Shown piece by piece: positions 1 to 7,714 of a DNA stretch of 44,651 nucleotides. A program made the position numbers and the translations under genes. Numbering within the stretch: position 1 is the stretch's first letter; every line of letters begins with the position of its first letter. The DNA lies in NCBI GenBank assembly GCA_005879255.1, contig VBKY01000026.1, forward strand, positions 1-44,651, read 5' to 3'. The notes under the pieces are model-generated. The model searched no databases. It was not told where the DNA came from and saw nothing but the letters and a program-made list of their open reading frames with translations. Origin of the DNA: Deltaproteobacteria bacterium (GTDB lineage: Bacteria > Desulfobacterota_B > Binatia > UBA9968).

Positions 1-126
1 TTTCACAACTGACAAGCTTCGGGGCGGCGGTCCCTAAACTCGAATCCGCGTCGACGTGCATGGCGGCGCATGGCACAATCACCCTCTACGCTGCCAAAGG
101 CAATCGAGATCAATTATTCCGTCGCG

Positions 127-456
127 TTATGCGGCTCGCCGAGTGGCAATGATCTGAGACAGCTCGCGATCCGAAGCTCCGAGAGTAATGAGGGAGCGAA
201 TCAGGAGGTCCAAGGAAACCGATGGGTCACCTGCTTCCATCTTGGCGACACGCGATTGACTCGAGTGAAGTTTTGCGGCGAGGTCCAGCTGAGATAAGCC
301 TTTTTGCTGCCGCCGTTGCCTCAAACCTGCTGCAAGCTTAATCTTCAGCTCGATGTATGCGGACTCCTCGTTGGAAAGACCCAAAAATTCTTTGACGGTG
401 CCGATTTTCCAACCCTTCGCCTCCAAACGCTTTTTCTTTTGCTTACGCATTGTCAT
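127..456 (-). CDS. XRE-family helix-turn-helix antitoxin (HigA-like)
   Basis: This 109-residue protein carries an XRE-type helix-turn-helix at about residues 44-75, recognisable from the QKGLSQLDLAAKL helix and the SRVAKMEAGDPSVSLDLLIRSL turn-and-helix region. Such proteins act as antitoxins and autorepressors next to RelE/HigB/Gp49-type toxins. The gene follows the toxin relic on the same strand, and its ATG overlaps the restored toxin reading frame by 14 nt (443-456), the usual toxin-antitoxin coupling. A second in-frame ATG lies at 450. The antitoxin looks intact whereas the toxin is broken, so it may now be an orphan regulator. The family call is firm; pairing with the toxin remnant is inferred from position. 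Confidence 0.88.
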   Translation of the reverse strand: MTMRKQKKKRLEAKGWKIGTVKEFLGLSNEESAYIELKIKLAAGLRQRRQQKGLSQLDLAAKLHSSQSRVAKMEAGDPSVSLDLLIRSLITLGASDRELSQIIATRRAA

Positions 457-713
457 AATCCTTTAGTCGCCATACGTCGAGAATCGCCTTCGGCGTCGCT
501 CTGCTCTTCTTACTGAAGACCTCTAAGATAGATGATCCGCCAAGTCGCCTGCTCGTCGTTGATGCGCAACTCATGGCATCGTGGACCAATCGAAGGCAGC
601 GGTCGAGAATGAGGCATCCCCAGCGTTTCGCCCTGTTGCAACCGTCGGAGTAAGTAGCCAGCTTCTAATCTTGCTTCCGAGGAGAACGGCGGAGTCTTTA
701 TTTCGCCCTTCAA
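443..713 (-). pseudogene. RelE/HigB (Gp49-like) toxin, disrupted by an internal deletion
   Basis: From a TTG at 713 the frame encodes the usual N-terminus and core of Gp49-like toxins (KGEIKTPPFS, LLRRLQQGETL, PHSRPLPSIGPRCHELRI, TWRIIY), then stops at 510 after 67 residues. In another frame, directly after, the expected C-terminus is present (EVFSKKSRATPKAILDV, then LKDYD), ending at 443 inside the antitoxin start. Only 4 nt (524-527) separate the tyrosine codon from the glutamate codon, where family members have about 30 nt encoding a segment like RIDxDAIVIL. This implies a net loss of about 26 nt and a frameshift. The start could be further upstream because family members often begin with a short IW.K sequence also visible here. 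The protein is probably inactive. Confidence 0.82.
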
Positions 714-755
714 CCAAATGAGCGGTTATCCTCAGAAGTCACTTAAATCAGACTG

Positions 756-773
756 TATGTCATACCTGACATA
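756..773. promoter_or_regulatory. Perfect 7-4-7 palindrome, candidate toxin-antitoxin operator
   Basis: TATGTCA and TGACATA are exact inverted repeats separated by TACC. The palindrome lies 43 nt upstream of the toxin start on the minus strand and 65 nt upstream of the plus-strand gene at 838. XRE antitoxins usually repress their own operon through such palindromes, so it is a candidate operator for the antitoxin. Binding is inferred only. Confidence 0.4.
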
Positions 774-837
774 AGATCAATAGATGGTCGCCCGGTAATT
801 TAGGATCCCGTCAATGCGAATTGAAGGAGTTAGAAAC

Positions 838-1470
838 ATGGAATTCGAAACTGTCGTAGCGACGCTTAATAGTCTATTGAGAACAAAACAACCCAATGGG
901 TTTGATAGCTCATGGATCCGGCGAAACGCCCCTAGCTGTTATCGCTTCATTCAGGAAAACATTCGTCGCGAATACGGTGGAATCGACTGGGACCGGCTTA
1001 CCTACGCATTAGACCGGCCCTTTCAAAGGTTGTGGAAACCTCGAAGGATTGCGAAGAAACCGATTCTTTATGGAGACCGTGCTGAAGTTCAAACGGTCCT
1101 CAACAAATACCGGGATAAACTGTACGTATTTATCGCTGCTTCGGATAAAAATGAGAGAAGAATCAGAGACGTTATCGGTATCAGCTTCGTGCGACTTGCT
1201 CAGAGTGGGAATCTTCTCGCTCGACTAAAGCTAATGGAACTTCTTAGGTATACCATTGACGATTGGATCGAGTGGCACCGTTGCATCTCCCGATGGCGAG
1301 GGTATGAACAGGAGATGCAAAAGCAGCTCGAGGGCTGCATTCGTCGCTACCGTTATACTGGCTCATTTTTGACTTACGTGTTTCGAACACTCGAGTACGC
1401 CGGGCGAGGCATTATCCCGCCGCGCGTATACTCATTGGATCGATGTCGAGAACCTTTGCACTTCACTTAA
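838..1470 (+). CDS. Hypothetical protein, helix-rich and basic; function unknown
   Basis: I do not recognise this 210-residue protein. The start at 838 is chosen over 814 because a strong ribosome binding site (AAGGAG at 824-829) sits 8 nt before it. The protein has no signal peptide or membrane segment, is rich in Arg, Trp and Tyr, and appears largely helical. Its C-terminal part (about residues 100-190: ERRIRDVIGISFVRLAQ, then LMELLRYTIDDWIE, then FRTLEYAGRG) faintly resembles the helical core of sigma-70 region 2, but no -10 recognition motif can be named. Codon usage is more AT-rich than that of the neighbours, so it may have been acquired with the toxin-antitoxin locus. The coding call is good; the sigma-like idea is weak. 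Confidence 0.7.
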   Translation: MEFETVVATLNSLLRTKQPNGFDSSWIRRNAPSCYRFIQENIRREYGGIDWDRLTYALDRPFQRLWKPRRIAKKPILYGDRAEVQTVLNKYRDKLYVFIAASDKNERRIRDVIGISFVRLAQSGNLLARLKLMELLRYTIDDWIEWHRCISRWRGYEQEMQKQLEGCIRRYRYTGSFLTYVFRTLEYAGRGIIPPRVYSLDRCREPLHFT

Positions 1471-1504
1471 GAGGCCGATCGCCCAATTCGTTGAGGAGTA
1501 ATCT

Positions 1505-2362
1505 ATGACGAAACCATCACACGATACTTTTCGAATAACTCTCCTCGGAAGCGGCGCGCCGCCTCCGCGTCTCGACCGCTTTGGGCCCAGCACGCTGGTC
1601 GAAGTCGGCAAGGAAAAATTCATCTTCGACGCGGGTCGCGGCGCTATGCAGCGATTACACCAGCTTGGGATTCCGTTTGGCGATATTACGGGAATGTTTC
1701 TTACCCACCATCATTCCGACCATGTGGTTGGGTTCCCGGATTTGTGGCTTACCGGATGGATCGGCCGGCCCTGGGGCAAACGTAATGTTCCGCTCCAGAT
1801 TTGGGGACCGGAAGGGACTCGACAAATGATGGAGCATCTGCCCAGGGCATTCGCCGTCGACATTCGTGTCCGGAGCCGAAATTATCCACCGGACGGCGTG
1901 AGATTGGAGGCACGAGATGTAGGCGAAGGCGTCGTTTTTGACAGAGACGGAATCAAGGTCGTCGCGTTCGAGGTCGATCATGGCGGCGAGGAACTGCCCG
2001 CCTATGGTTATCGCATCGATTACCAAGGCCGCGCAGCCGTGCTATCCGGCGACACGACCTTCAATGAAAACCTGATTCGGCATTCCAAAAATGTACATCT
2101 CATCGTTCATGAAGTGGCCGCCGTCTCCGGCAGTGCGGTGGAAGGCCAGGAGCAGCTCAAGCGGATCGTCCGCAACCACACCGCCCCGGAGCAAGCAGCC
2201 GAGGTTTTCTCACGGGTCAAACCGAAACTCGCCGTCTACAATCATCTTTTGCTTTTCGGCGGCGCTACCGCGGACGATCTCATCCCGGCAACAAGAAAGA
2301 AATACCAAGGACCATTGATCGTGGGAGGATTTATTGCGGATCGAAATCACGGACAGGGTTGA
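1505..2362 (+). CDS. MBL-fold metallo-hydrolase (RNase Z/arylsulfatase-like branch)
   Basis: This 285-residue protein is a metallo-beta-lactamase-fold hydrolase. It begins with the LLGSGAPPP strand and loop typical of the RNase Z-like branch and carries the dinuclear zinc motif THHHSDH at residues 67-73. Further ligands are likely in FEVDHGG (about 160), the LSGDTTFNENL aspartate segment (about 180) and YNHLLLFGG (about 245). It has no signal peptide, so it is cytoplasmic. Length and motifs fit small-molecule or RNA phosphodiesterases of this group, but the RNase Z exosite cannot be identified, so the substrate is unknown. A ribosome binding site (GAGGAG) precedes the ATG. It appears to be a single-gene unit. 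Confidence 0.88.
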   Translation: MTKPSHDTFRITLLGSGAPPPRLDRFGPSTLVEVGKEKFIFDAGRGAMQRLHQLGIPFGDITGMFLTHHHSDHVVGFPDLWLTGWIGRPWGKRNVPLQIWGPEGTRQMMEHLPRAFAVDIRVRSRNYPPDGVRLEARDVGEGVVFDRDGIKVVAFEVDHGGEELPAYGYRIDYQGRAAVLSGDTTFNENLIRHSKNVHLIVHEVAAVSGSAVEGQEQLKRIVRNHTAPEQAAEVFSRVKPKLAVYNHLLLFGGATADDLIPATRKKYQGPLIVGGFIADRNHGQG

Positions 2363-2501
2363 GCCATACAGATTTGAGAGTAGACTCTAGCGGAAGGGTG
2401 CGGGGCCAAAGAGGTCAAATCTTTTGTTGACAGTTGATCCGTTGCAATCCCGACACACAACCTTTGTCAATGCGGTAGAAGCAGGCGTTCCGATCGGGAA
2501 T

Positions 2502-2828
2502 CTATGTTTGGCGCACTCGCCGCTCCGGGATGTTCGCTCGACGGGCGATAAGCATGAGCACCCCGAGCAAAACAAGCAGCGTTGGCAATAACACGAACCA
2601 GGTCACATGCCACCGGTCATGGAGCGCCCAGGTGATACCGGTGGCGATGAGAATCGGCCCAGCGACGATCGAGTTCTTGGTCATTCCATCCAGGTACCAA
2701 ATCGCGATGCCGCCCAGGACAAGCCCCACCGCGATGATCCAGTCGATGTCGGGAAACAACCTGAAGTACAAGAGCAACCACGCGCTGCCAACGACAATCA
2801 GAGTAATGGGCAAACCGGCATCTCTCAT
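2502..2828 (-). CDS. Small four-helix membrane protein of unknown function
   Basis: The 108-residue product starts at 2828, where GGGGAGG (2833-2839 on the complementary strand) gives an excellent ribosome binding site 4 nt from the ATG. The frame is open further upstream, but that part does not look coding. Four hydrophobic segments are visible: about residues 6-22 (LPITLIVVGSAWLLLYF), 27-43, 51-67 and 74-92, followed by a basic tail (ARRANIPERR). The pattern of short helices with very short loops resembles LiaF-like small membrane domains. No catalytic motif is seen, and neighbours give no clue because the MBL-fold gene is on the other strand and convergent. Confidence 0.68.
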   Translation of the reverse strand: MRDAGLPITLIVVGSAWLLLYFRLFPDIDWIIAVGLVLGGIAIWYLDGMTKNSIVAGPILIATGITWALHDRWHVTWFVLLPTLLVLLGVLMLIARRANIPERRVRQT

Positions 2829-3284
2829 GAATCCTCCCCGCCAAACGCTTGACCCAGAGATCGCCGTGTCGCTAACTGGGCCGATAAAAAAATACCGGAG
2901 TTCATAGCAATATTCGCAACGATCGAAAGATTCGCGGAGTTTATTAAAGACCAGGAATACCATCAAGCAACGGGAAAATGACAGTGATGGGATTCGATGA
3001 CTTGGCCACATTTTCATTTGGCGTGCCTCAGACTCATACATCAAAAGCACGAGTTGTTGTCGGCAATACAGTTGAAATCACAATCGGTGCTGAAGCAATT
3101 CTAGAAAGCACTTGATCGTGCAACGTCATGATCGGAGCGCCAGGATTAAACAAGTTGATACCTGACATAGTGCAATGCCGGTTTTTTGATTAAACGTTAT
3201 TGCTATTTGCTGACGAAGGGTTAATCAAGAAATACAATTGCCAAGTAATGATTTGACCTGATCGGCGCCATCTAGGAGATCGCC
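2829..3284. other. Intergenic region, no gene recognised
   Basis: The 456 nt between the small membrane protein gene and the binding-protein gene have no reading frame I can support. The only site is the ribosome binding site of the following gene (TAGGAG near 3273). Confidence 0.5.
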
Positions 3285-4310
3285 ATGATCAAACAGTGCA
3301 TTGCGACCATTACGGCAATCGCTTGTCTTTGCGGCGCGCGATTTGGTTACCCGGCTGCCGATGACAATTTCTACAAAGGCAAGACGATCCGGTTGATTGT
3401 CGCTTTTTCAGCGGGCGGAGGCTACGACGCCTATTCACGCACGATCGGCCGTCATCTGGGTAAACACATCCCCGGCAATCCCAGCGTCGTCGTTGAAAAC
3501 ATGACCGGCGCCGGCGGCATCATTCACGCCAATTTCATGTATCAGGCGAAACCGGATGGGCTGATTATCGGCAATAATGCCGGGGGACTGATCTTGCAGC
3601 AAATTATGGGCGCGAAGGGCATTGAGTTCGATGGCAAAAAGTTTGAGTTCCTCGGCGCTCCCGGTTCAGATCACCATGTTTGCACGCTCAGCAAAGCGAG
3701 TGGGATCACTTCGATGGAAAAATGGTTTGCAGCAAAAGAGCCGGTCAAATTCGGCGGGGTCGGCCCGGGAGGAGGGGCTTCCGATAACGCCAGAGTACTG
3801 CAAGCCGCGCTGGGTCTGCCGATCAGGGTCATAGATGGTTACAAAGGCACTGCGGACATTCGCCTCGCCGCGGAAAGCGGCGAGCTTTCGGGCGCCTGCT
3901 TTGCCTGGGAATCGTTTAAGACCACGTGGCGCAAGGGACTCGAGTCAGGCGATTTCAATGTCATCGTGCAGGCGATGCCAAAGAAGCATCCGGAGCTGCC
4001 CAATGTGCCCCTGGCCAACGACTATGTGAAGACGGACGAAGGACGGCGGCTCCTGAAGCACGGCATTTACGATACCGCCATCATCACGCGGCCCTATTTT
4101 CTTTCTCCCGGTACACCGAAGTCGCGCGTTCAGTTATTGCGCCGAGCCTTCGCCGATGTCCTCAAAGATCCGGACCTCCTCACCGAAGCGAAAAAGGCCA
4201 GCCTAGATATCCACTACGTTTCGGCAGAAGAGACCGAAGAAGTTGTTCACGGGCTGTTCAAAATCGAGCCTGCGTTTATTACGAGGATGAAGCAGGTTCT
4301 GGTTCCGTAG
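3285..4310 (+). CDS. Tripartite tricarboxylate transporter (TctC/Bug-like) substrate-binding protein
   Basis: This 341-residue protein has an N-terminal signal sequence (hydrophobic to about residue 22, cleavage likely near YPAAD) and the Bug/TctC opening KGKTIRLIVAFSAGGGYDAYSR, in which the GGGYD loop grips the ligand carboxylate. VVVENMTGAGG and the GGVGPGGGASDN segment are further family hallmarks. Such proteins are periplasmic solute receptors for carboxylates or related compounds and normally feed the TctAB membrane subunits. No tctA or tctB is present here, so it is an orphan receptor, as is common for this expanded family. A ribosome binding site (TAGGAG) lies 8-9 nt before the ATG. 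The ligand is unknown. Confidence 0.88.
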   Translation: MIKQCIATITAIACLCGARFGYPAADDNFYKGKTIRLIVAFSAGGGYDAYSRTIGRHLGKHIPGNPSVVVENMTGAGGIIHANFMYQAKPDGLIIGNNAGGLILQQIMGAKGIEFDGKKFEFLGAPGSDHHVCTLSKASGITSMEKWFAAKEPVKFGGVGPGGGASDNARVLQAALGLPIRVIDGYKGTADIRLAAESGELSGACFAWESFKTTWRKGLESGDFNVIVQAMPKKHPELPNVPLANDYVKTDEGRRLLKHGIYDTAIITRPYFLSPGTPKSRVQLLRRAFADVLKDPDLLTEAKKASLDIHYVSAEETEEVVHGLFKIEPAFITRMKQVLVP

Positions 4311-4418
4311 CAACGGACAGCGAAATGTTTCAATCATCAACAAGAGACTGGGTAACGGTTTTTCAAGCGCTGGCTTAGCAATCCGGCGTTGGCCGAAAAA
4401 AAGGTTCGAGAAAAGACT

Positions 4419-4697
4419 ATGGCCCGGAGAAAAAGAGTTTCCTTAGGCGACGTGTTTAAACCCGTTCTTCAAACGCTACTTTGCGTTGCCGGTTTGTTCG
4501 TCGGCTTGGTAATAGGCGCATTCGCCATTTATATAAGCGGCCTTTGGAACCAACTTGAACGCGTGTTAGGTATGCCTCTTCGCTCCGCATCAGTGAGTGA
4601 ACTAATCATGGCTGCGGCGTCGTTCGTTGTCGTTATTGGATGCGGCTGGCTTGGAACCCGGTGGGGTATGACGTGGGCAGCAAGATTTGAAGACTAA
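4419..4697 (+). CDS. Small membrane protein with two transmembrane helices
   Basis: The predicted 92-residue product starts at ATG 4419; an in-frame TTG at 4389 would add ten charged residues (AEKKVREKT). It has a basic N-terminus (MARRKRVSLGD), a first membrane helix at about residues 14-37 (LLCVAGLFVGLVIGAFAIYIS) and a second at about 62-82. No family is recognised. The gene lies 108 nt after the binding protein on the same strand and could be co-transcribed with it, but the ribosome binding site is weak, so the coding call is moderate. Confidence 0.5.
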   Translation: MARRKRVSLGDVFKPVLQTLLCVAGLFVGLVIGAFAIYISGLWNQLERVLGMPLRSASVSELIMAAASFVVVIGCGWLGTRWGMTWAARFED

Positions 4698-5218
4698 GAA
4701 CCCAAGCGGAATGAAACGGGCCAAATTGTTTGTTGACTAATTTCGCTTCGAGACTGAGCTGTCAGCAACTGACTGTTCAACCGCATCATTCCTTGCTGCA
4801 AAAAGTTTTGGCCGGTAAATAATTCAACGGTGCAGACCAAAAAAAATCTAACAATTTTCACTTAACAGAAGACTTTTCCACAGCAACTGTTGATAACTTT
4901 GTTGATTACTCGCCTTAGTGTAGGGCGGATCAGCCACCAGTGCAGGTCTCAGCGAATCGCCTAAGTAATCGGCAAAGAAAATTGTTAAATATTAATATGT
5001 CACGAAGATACGCCTTTTCCTGGAATTGGGACGGTTTGCCCGATGCGCCGTTGACGCCCAAGTAAACCGCATCCGCTTGATGAGCTCATCTCAAGTTATC
5101 CCCAGGTCGCTTTGTGATCGTGGCGTAATAGAAAATATGCGCCAAGCCTTTGGCTTCTTCAGCGAAATGCGGCAGAAAATTTTCTGGGTTGCCAAGTCAA
5201 GCCTCACAGATCCGGTAA
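4698..5218. other. AT-rich intergenic region with DnaA-box-like words
   Basis: These 521 nt hold no gene I can support. The first two-thirds are clearly more AT-rich than the surroundings (A-runs near 4840, ATATTAATAT near 4987-4996). TTTTCCACA at 4874-4882 matches the relaxed DnaA box TTWTNCACA. TGTTGATAA at 4888-4896 is the reverse complement of TTATCAACA, one mismatch from TTATCCACA. TTATCCCCA at 5096-5104 is also one mismatch away. The 12-mer TGTTGATAACTT is imperfectly repeated in tandem at 4888-4911. This is a candidate DnaA-binding cluster; no replication gene lies beside it. Confidence 0.35.
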
Positions 5219-5252
5219 CTAGGCTGGAAGATCGGCGACGGGAACCCCCGTG

Positions 5253-5936
5253 TCAATCGCTTTGCATTTGGCTTCTTCTGCGGCGGATTTCTGCTTCGCT
5301 AGCTCCAACACTTCCCTGGCTCTCGCTCGGGATGAAGCACACTCCGGTGTCATCGGCGAGCACGACATCACCCGGGGCGACCCGAATGCCGGCAATCACT
5401 ATCTCCCCATTGATCTCGACGGTCTCTATGCGCCATTTGCCGGTAACGGGTGTTACCTCCGCGGCCCAAATTGGATATCCCAGCCGGCGGGAGTGACCGA
5501 CATCGCGGATTCCGCCGAATACGATGGCGCCAACCTCGGCTTGGCGCTTGCCCGTTTGCGCCGAGATGCCACCCATGTTCGAGATACCGGCCACCCCGTC
5601 GATGACCACGACATCGCCGGGTCGAGCCAGGTTGTGGGCCTCGAATTCGGCCATCTTGTTCACGTGCCGGCGCGCGGTTTCATAGACATGATCGCGCTGG
5701 ATGATGTTGCGCACCGTGAGCGCTGGCCCGACAACACACGAGCCCGGTATCGTCGGCTTCAACACTGAAGCGCCGATGATACCGGTAATGCCGAGCTCAT
5801 CCATCACGTCTGAAACAATTCCGCTGGCGTCTCCAAGCGCACGGAACCCTTCGATGACACCCTCCGGAGAAAGCGGTGTTTCCATGGATCGAATGCGCTC
5901 GCGCGCGATTTTGCCGGTTAGTTTTTTTTCAGCCAT
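5253..5936 (-). CDS. RraA-family protein (HMG/CHA aldolase type), frameshifted near its C-terminus
   Basis: The protein belongs to the RraA fold shared by RNase E inhibitors and class II pyruvate aldolases. Visible hallmarks are the SDVMDELG start, PGSCVVGPALTV, the GDVVVIDG strand and GGIRDVGHSRRLGYPIWA, with the RD pair that binds metal and substrate in aldolase members. The start at 5936 is preferred to 5942 because GGAGG abuts the first ATG but lies 6 nt from the second. The annotated frame ends at 5253 with an arginine-rich tail unlike the family. A shift at about 5321 restores a normal ending (AREVLELAKQKSAAEEAKCK to VPVADLPA) that stops at 5219. This indicates a 1-nt insertion or 2-nt deletion, real or from sequencing. 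An aldolase role is more likely than RNase control, but is not proven. Confidence 0.85.
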   Translation of the reverse strand: MAEKKLTGKIARERIRSMETPLSPEGVIEGFRALGDASGIVSDVMDELGITGIIGASVLKPTIPGSCVVGPALTVRNIIQRDHVYETARRHVNKMAEFEAHNLARPGDVVVIDGVAGISNMGGISAQTGKRQAEVGAIVFGGIRDVGHSRRLGYPIWAAEVTPVTGKWRIETVEINGEIVIAGIRVAPGDVVLADDTGVCFIPSESQGSVGASEAEIRRRRSQMQSD

Positions 5937-6189
5937 TGGCATCCTCCGCTGACGAAATCGCTAGGGTTAAAATAGGACCGCCACGAACTACCGTCAAGTA
6001 AAACAAGAAAAGCCGAGCCGCACGCGAGCCCGGCGGTCAGCATCTATGGTCAGTTGTACGTTTCGAGAATTCTCGCATCGCCGCCGGTTATTTTGCAGGC
6101 GCGCCATTCGTGCCCGGCCAAATTGGCTCGATCTCTACACAAACGGTAAATTAATCGTTAGAATCCCTTCGGTTCAATTGCTTTTCACT

Positions 6190-6837
6190 ATGGACGCGTC
6201 GAAAACTCGGTTGCTGTTGCTCGGATCGGTCGTCGTGGGCTTGGGTATCGTTCTTGGCACAGCGCTTTGGCTCAAACTCGGACCTTCTCCGCAATTTGGC
6301 ATGGAGCAAACCGACTCATCTGATGGAATCAAGCAGTACGGCTCGGTACCGGATTTTTTGCTAACCGAGCGAAACGGAAGCCCGGTAAGCTTGGCCGAGC
6401 TGCGGGGTAAAATCTGGATCGCTGATTTCATCTATACGAAGTGCACCGATACCTGCCCGCTGCAGACCGCGATGATGGCCAGGCTTCAGGAGGAATACTC
6501 CAGCAAACCGGACGTTCAACTGGTTTCGTTCACCGTCGATCCCGAGCGCGACACCCCGGCGATTTTGGCGACCTATGGCGAGAAGCATCAAGCCGACACT
6601 AAACGTTGGTACTTTTTGACCGGTCAGAGAGATCGAATACTGCGCCTAATCCAAGATGGATTTCACTTGAGCGCGGCGACGGTTCCAAATGACGACGAGC
6701 CGGGCGGCATGATCGCGCACAGCCCCCGGTTTGTCTTGGTGGACAAACAGGCGCGCATCCGCGGCTACTATGACAGCCGTGAACTAGAAGCGTTCGTCCG
6801 CCTCAAGAATGATATCGATACCTTGGTAAAGGGATAA
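6190..6837 (+). CDS. SCO1/SenC-family copper and thiol redox protein
   Basis: The 215-residue product starts at ATG 6190; upstream codons in frame are not membrane-like. One N-terminal membrane anchor (residues 8-29) precedes a thioredoxin-like SCO domain. The copper-binding pair is CTDTC (C85, C89) and the third ligand is the histidine in GGMIAHSPRF (H177). LVSFTVDPERDTP is a further SCO signature. SCO proteins deliver copper to the CuA site of cytochrome oxidase or act as periplasmic thiol reductants. The following gene, a VKOR-thioredoxin fusion, begins 4 nt after the stop, so the two are translationally linked and probably act together on cysteines outside the membrane. Confidence 0.93.
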   Translation: MDASKTRLLLLGSVVVGLGIVLGTALWLKLGPSPQFGMEQTDSSDGIKQYGSVPDFLLTERNGSPVSLAELRGKIWIADFIYTKCTDTCPLQTAMMARLQEEYSSKPDVQLVSFTVDPERDTPAILATYGEKHQADTKRWYFLTGQRDRILRLIQDGFHLSAATVPNDDEPGGMIAHSPRFVLVDKQARIRGYYDSRELEAFVRLKNDIDTLVKG

Positions 6838-6841
6838 CAAA

Positions 6842-7714
6842 ATGGCCAGCGACAAGAACCAAAGACGCAAACAACCAGCAGCAAAGTCGCTCTTGTGCGA
6901 CGGCCCTAACTGGCCGCTCTTCGTTCTCGCAGTGCTCGGCATGGCGCTGTCTGGCTATCTCACGTTTACCGCGTGGTCAGGAAAAACTGTGGCGTTCTGC
7001 ACCGAAGGCGCCGGCTGCGATGTCGTCCTCAGCAGCCGCTGGTCAACGTTGTTCGGCATGCCGACTTCGTTCTGGGGTTTTCTCACCTACGCGCTGCTCG
7101 CGGCTGTTGCGTGGAACCGCCACGCCGATAACCAATGGCGTTGGGCATGGGTAATTTCACTTTTCGGACTTCTCTACAGTCTTTACCTGACCGCGATCTC
7201 ATATTTCGAATTGCAAGCCGCCTGCCCTTACTGTCTGACTTCGCTCAGCTTGATGACGATCATTTTTATCGTGACGACGTTCCAGCGCCCGGAGAATCTG
7301 CCGCATTTTTCCTGGGGTCCATGGTTGGCGAAGACCATCGGCGCAGCCCTCGTAGCAATTGTTGCTCTTCATTCATATTATGCCGGGTACTGGGGCGGCG
7401 CACCTGGCCCCGAAGATCCCTGGATTCGCGGTTTAGCCGAGCATCTGTCGAAGAGCGACGCCAAATTCTATGGCGCTTCCTGGTGCCCGCACTGCAACGA
7501 ACAAAAGCAGCTGTTCGGCAGTTCTGTCAAACGGATTCCCTACGTGGAGTGCAGCCCTGGGGGGCAACAGGCCCCCCAGGCACAAGTTTGTAAAGAAAAA
7601 GGGATCCAGAGTTATCCGACCTGGATCATTAACGGACAGCGCTACACGGGCGTCCAACCATTGGATGCTCTCGCCCAATCTAGCCAGTATCAGTATCAAG
7701 GAGGCAAGCCATGA
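6842..7714 (+). CDS. Vitamin K epoxide reductase (VKOR) homologue fused to a thioredoxin-like domain
   Basis: This 290-residue integral membrane protein has the VKOR four-helix bundle at about residues 25-150, then a fifth hydrophobic segment, then a thioredoxin-like domain. The loop pair is C53/C59 and the quinone-side active site is CPYC (128-131). The C-terminal domain carries WCPHC (C215, C218), extra cysteines (C237, C250) and SYPTWIINGQ, where the cis-proline of a thioredoxin fold is expected. Bacterial VKOR fusions reoxidise the disulfide-forming domain and pass electrons to quinone, replacing DsbB. The gene sits between SCO1 and an exported rhodanese, overlapping the rhodanese start by 4 nt (ATGA type). 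Confidence 0.93.
   Translation: MASDKNQRRKQPAAKSLLCDGPNWPLFVLAVLGMALSGYLTFTAWSGKTVAFCTEGAGCDVVLSSRWSTLFGMPTSFWGFLTYALLAAVAWNRHADNQWRWAWVISLFGLLYSLYLTAISYFELQAACPYCLTSLSLMTIIFIVTTFQRPENLPHFSWGPWLAKTIGAALVAIVALHSYYAGYWGGAPGPEDPWIRGLAEHLSKSDAKFYGASWCPHCNEQKQLFGSSVKRIPYVECSPGGQQAPQAQVCKEKGIQSYPTWIINGQRYTGVQPLDALAQSSQYQYQGGKP

Noticed and set aside
1..126. Possible tRNA or gene tail at the window start
   Set aside because: No T-arm or acceptor pairing could be assembled and no frame is supported.
2387..2575. 62-codon frame with Cys and His residues on the minus strand
   Set aside because: It overlaps the end of the small membrane protein gene and has no ribosome binding site or recognised motif.
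3158..3169. 12-nt word ATACCTGACATA identical to part of the palindrome at 762-773
   Set aside because: A single 12-mer match in 44 kb is expected by chance, and the second site lacks the opposite palindromic arm.
5026..5768. Long plus-strand frames across 5026-5768
   Set aside because: Most of this span is antisense to the RraA gene, and the rest has no ribosome binding site or recognisable product.
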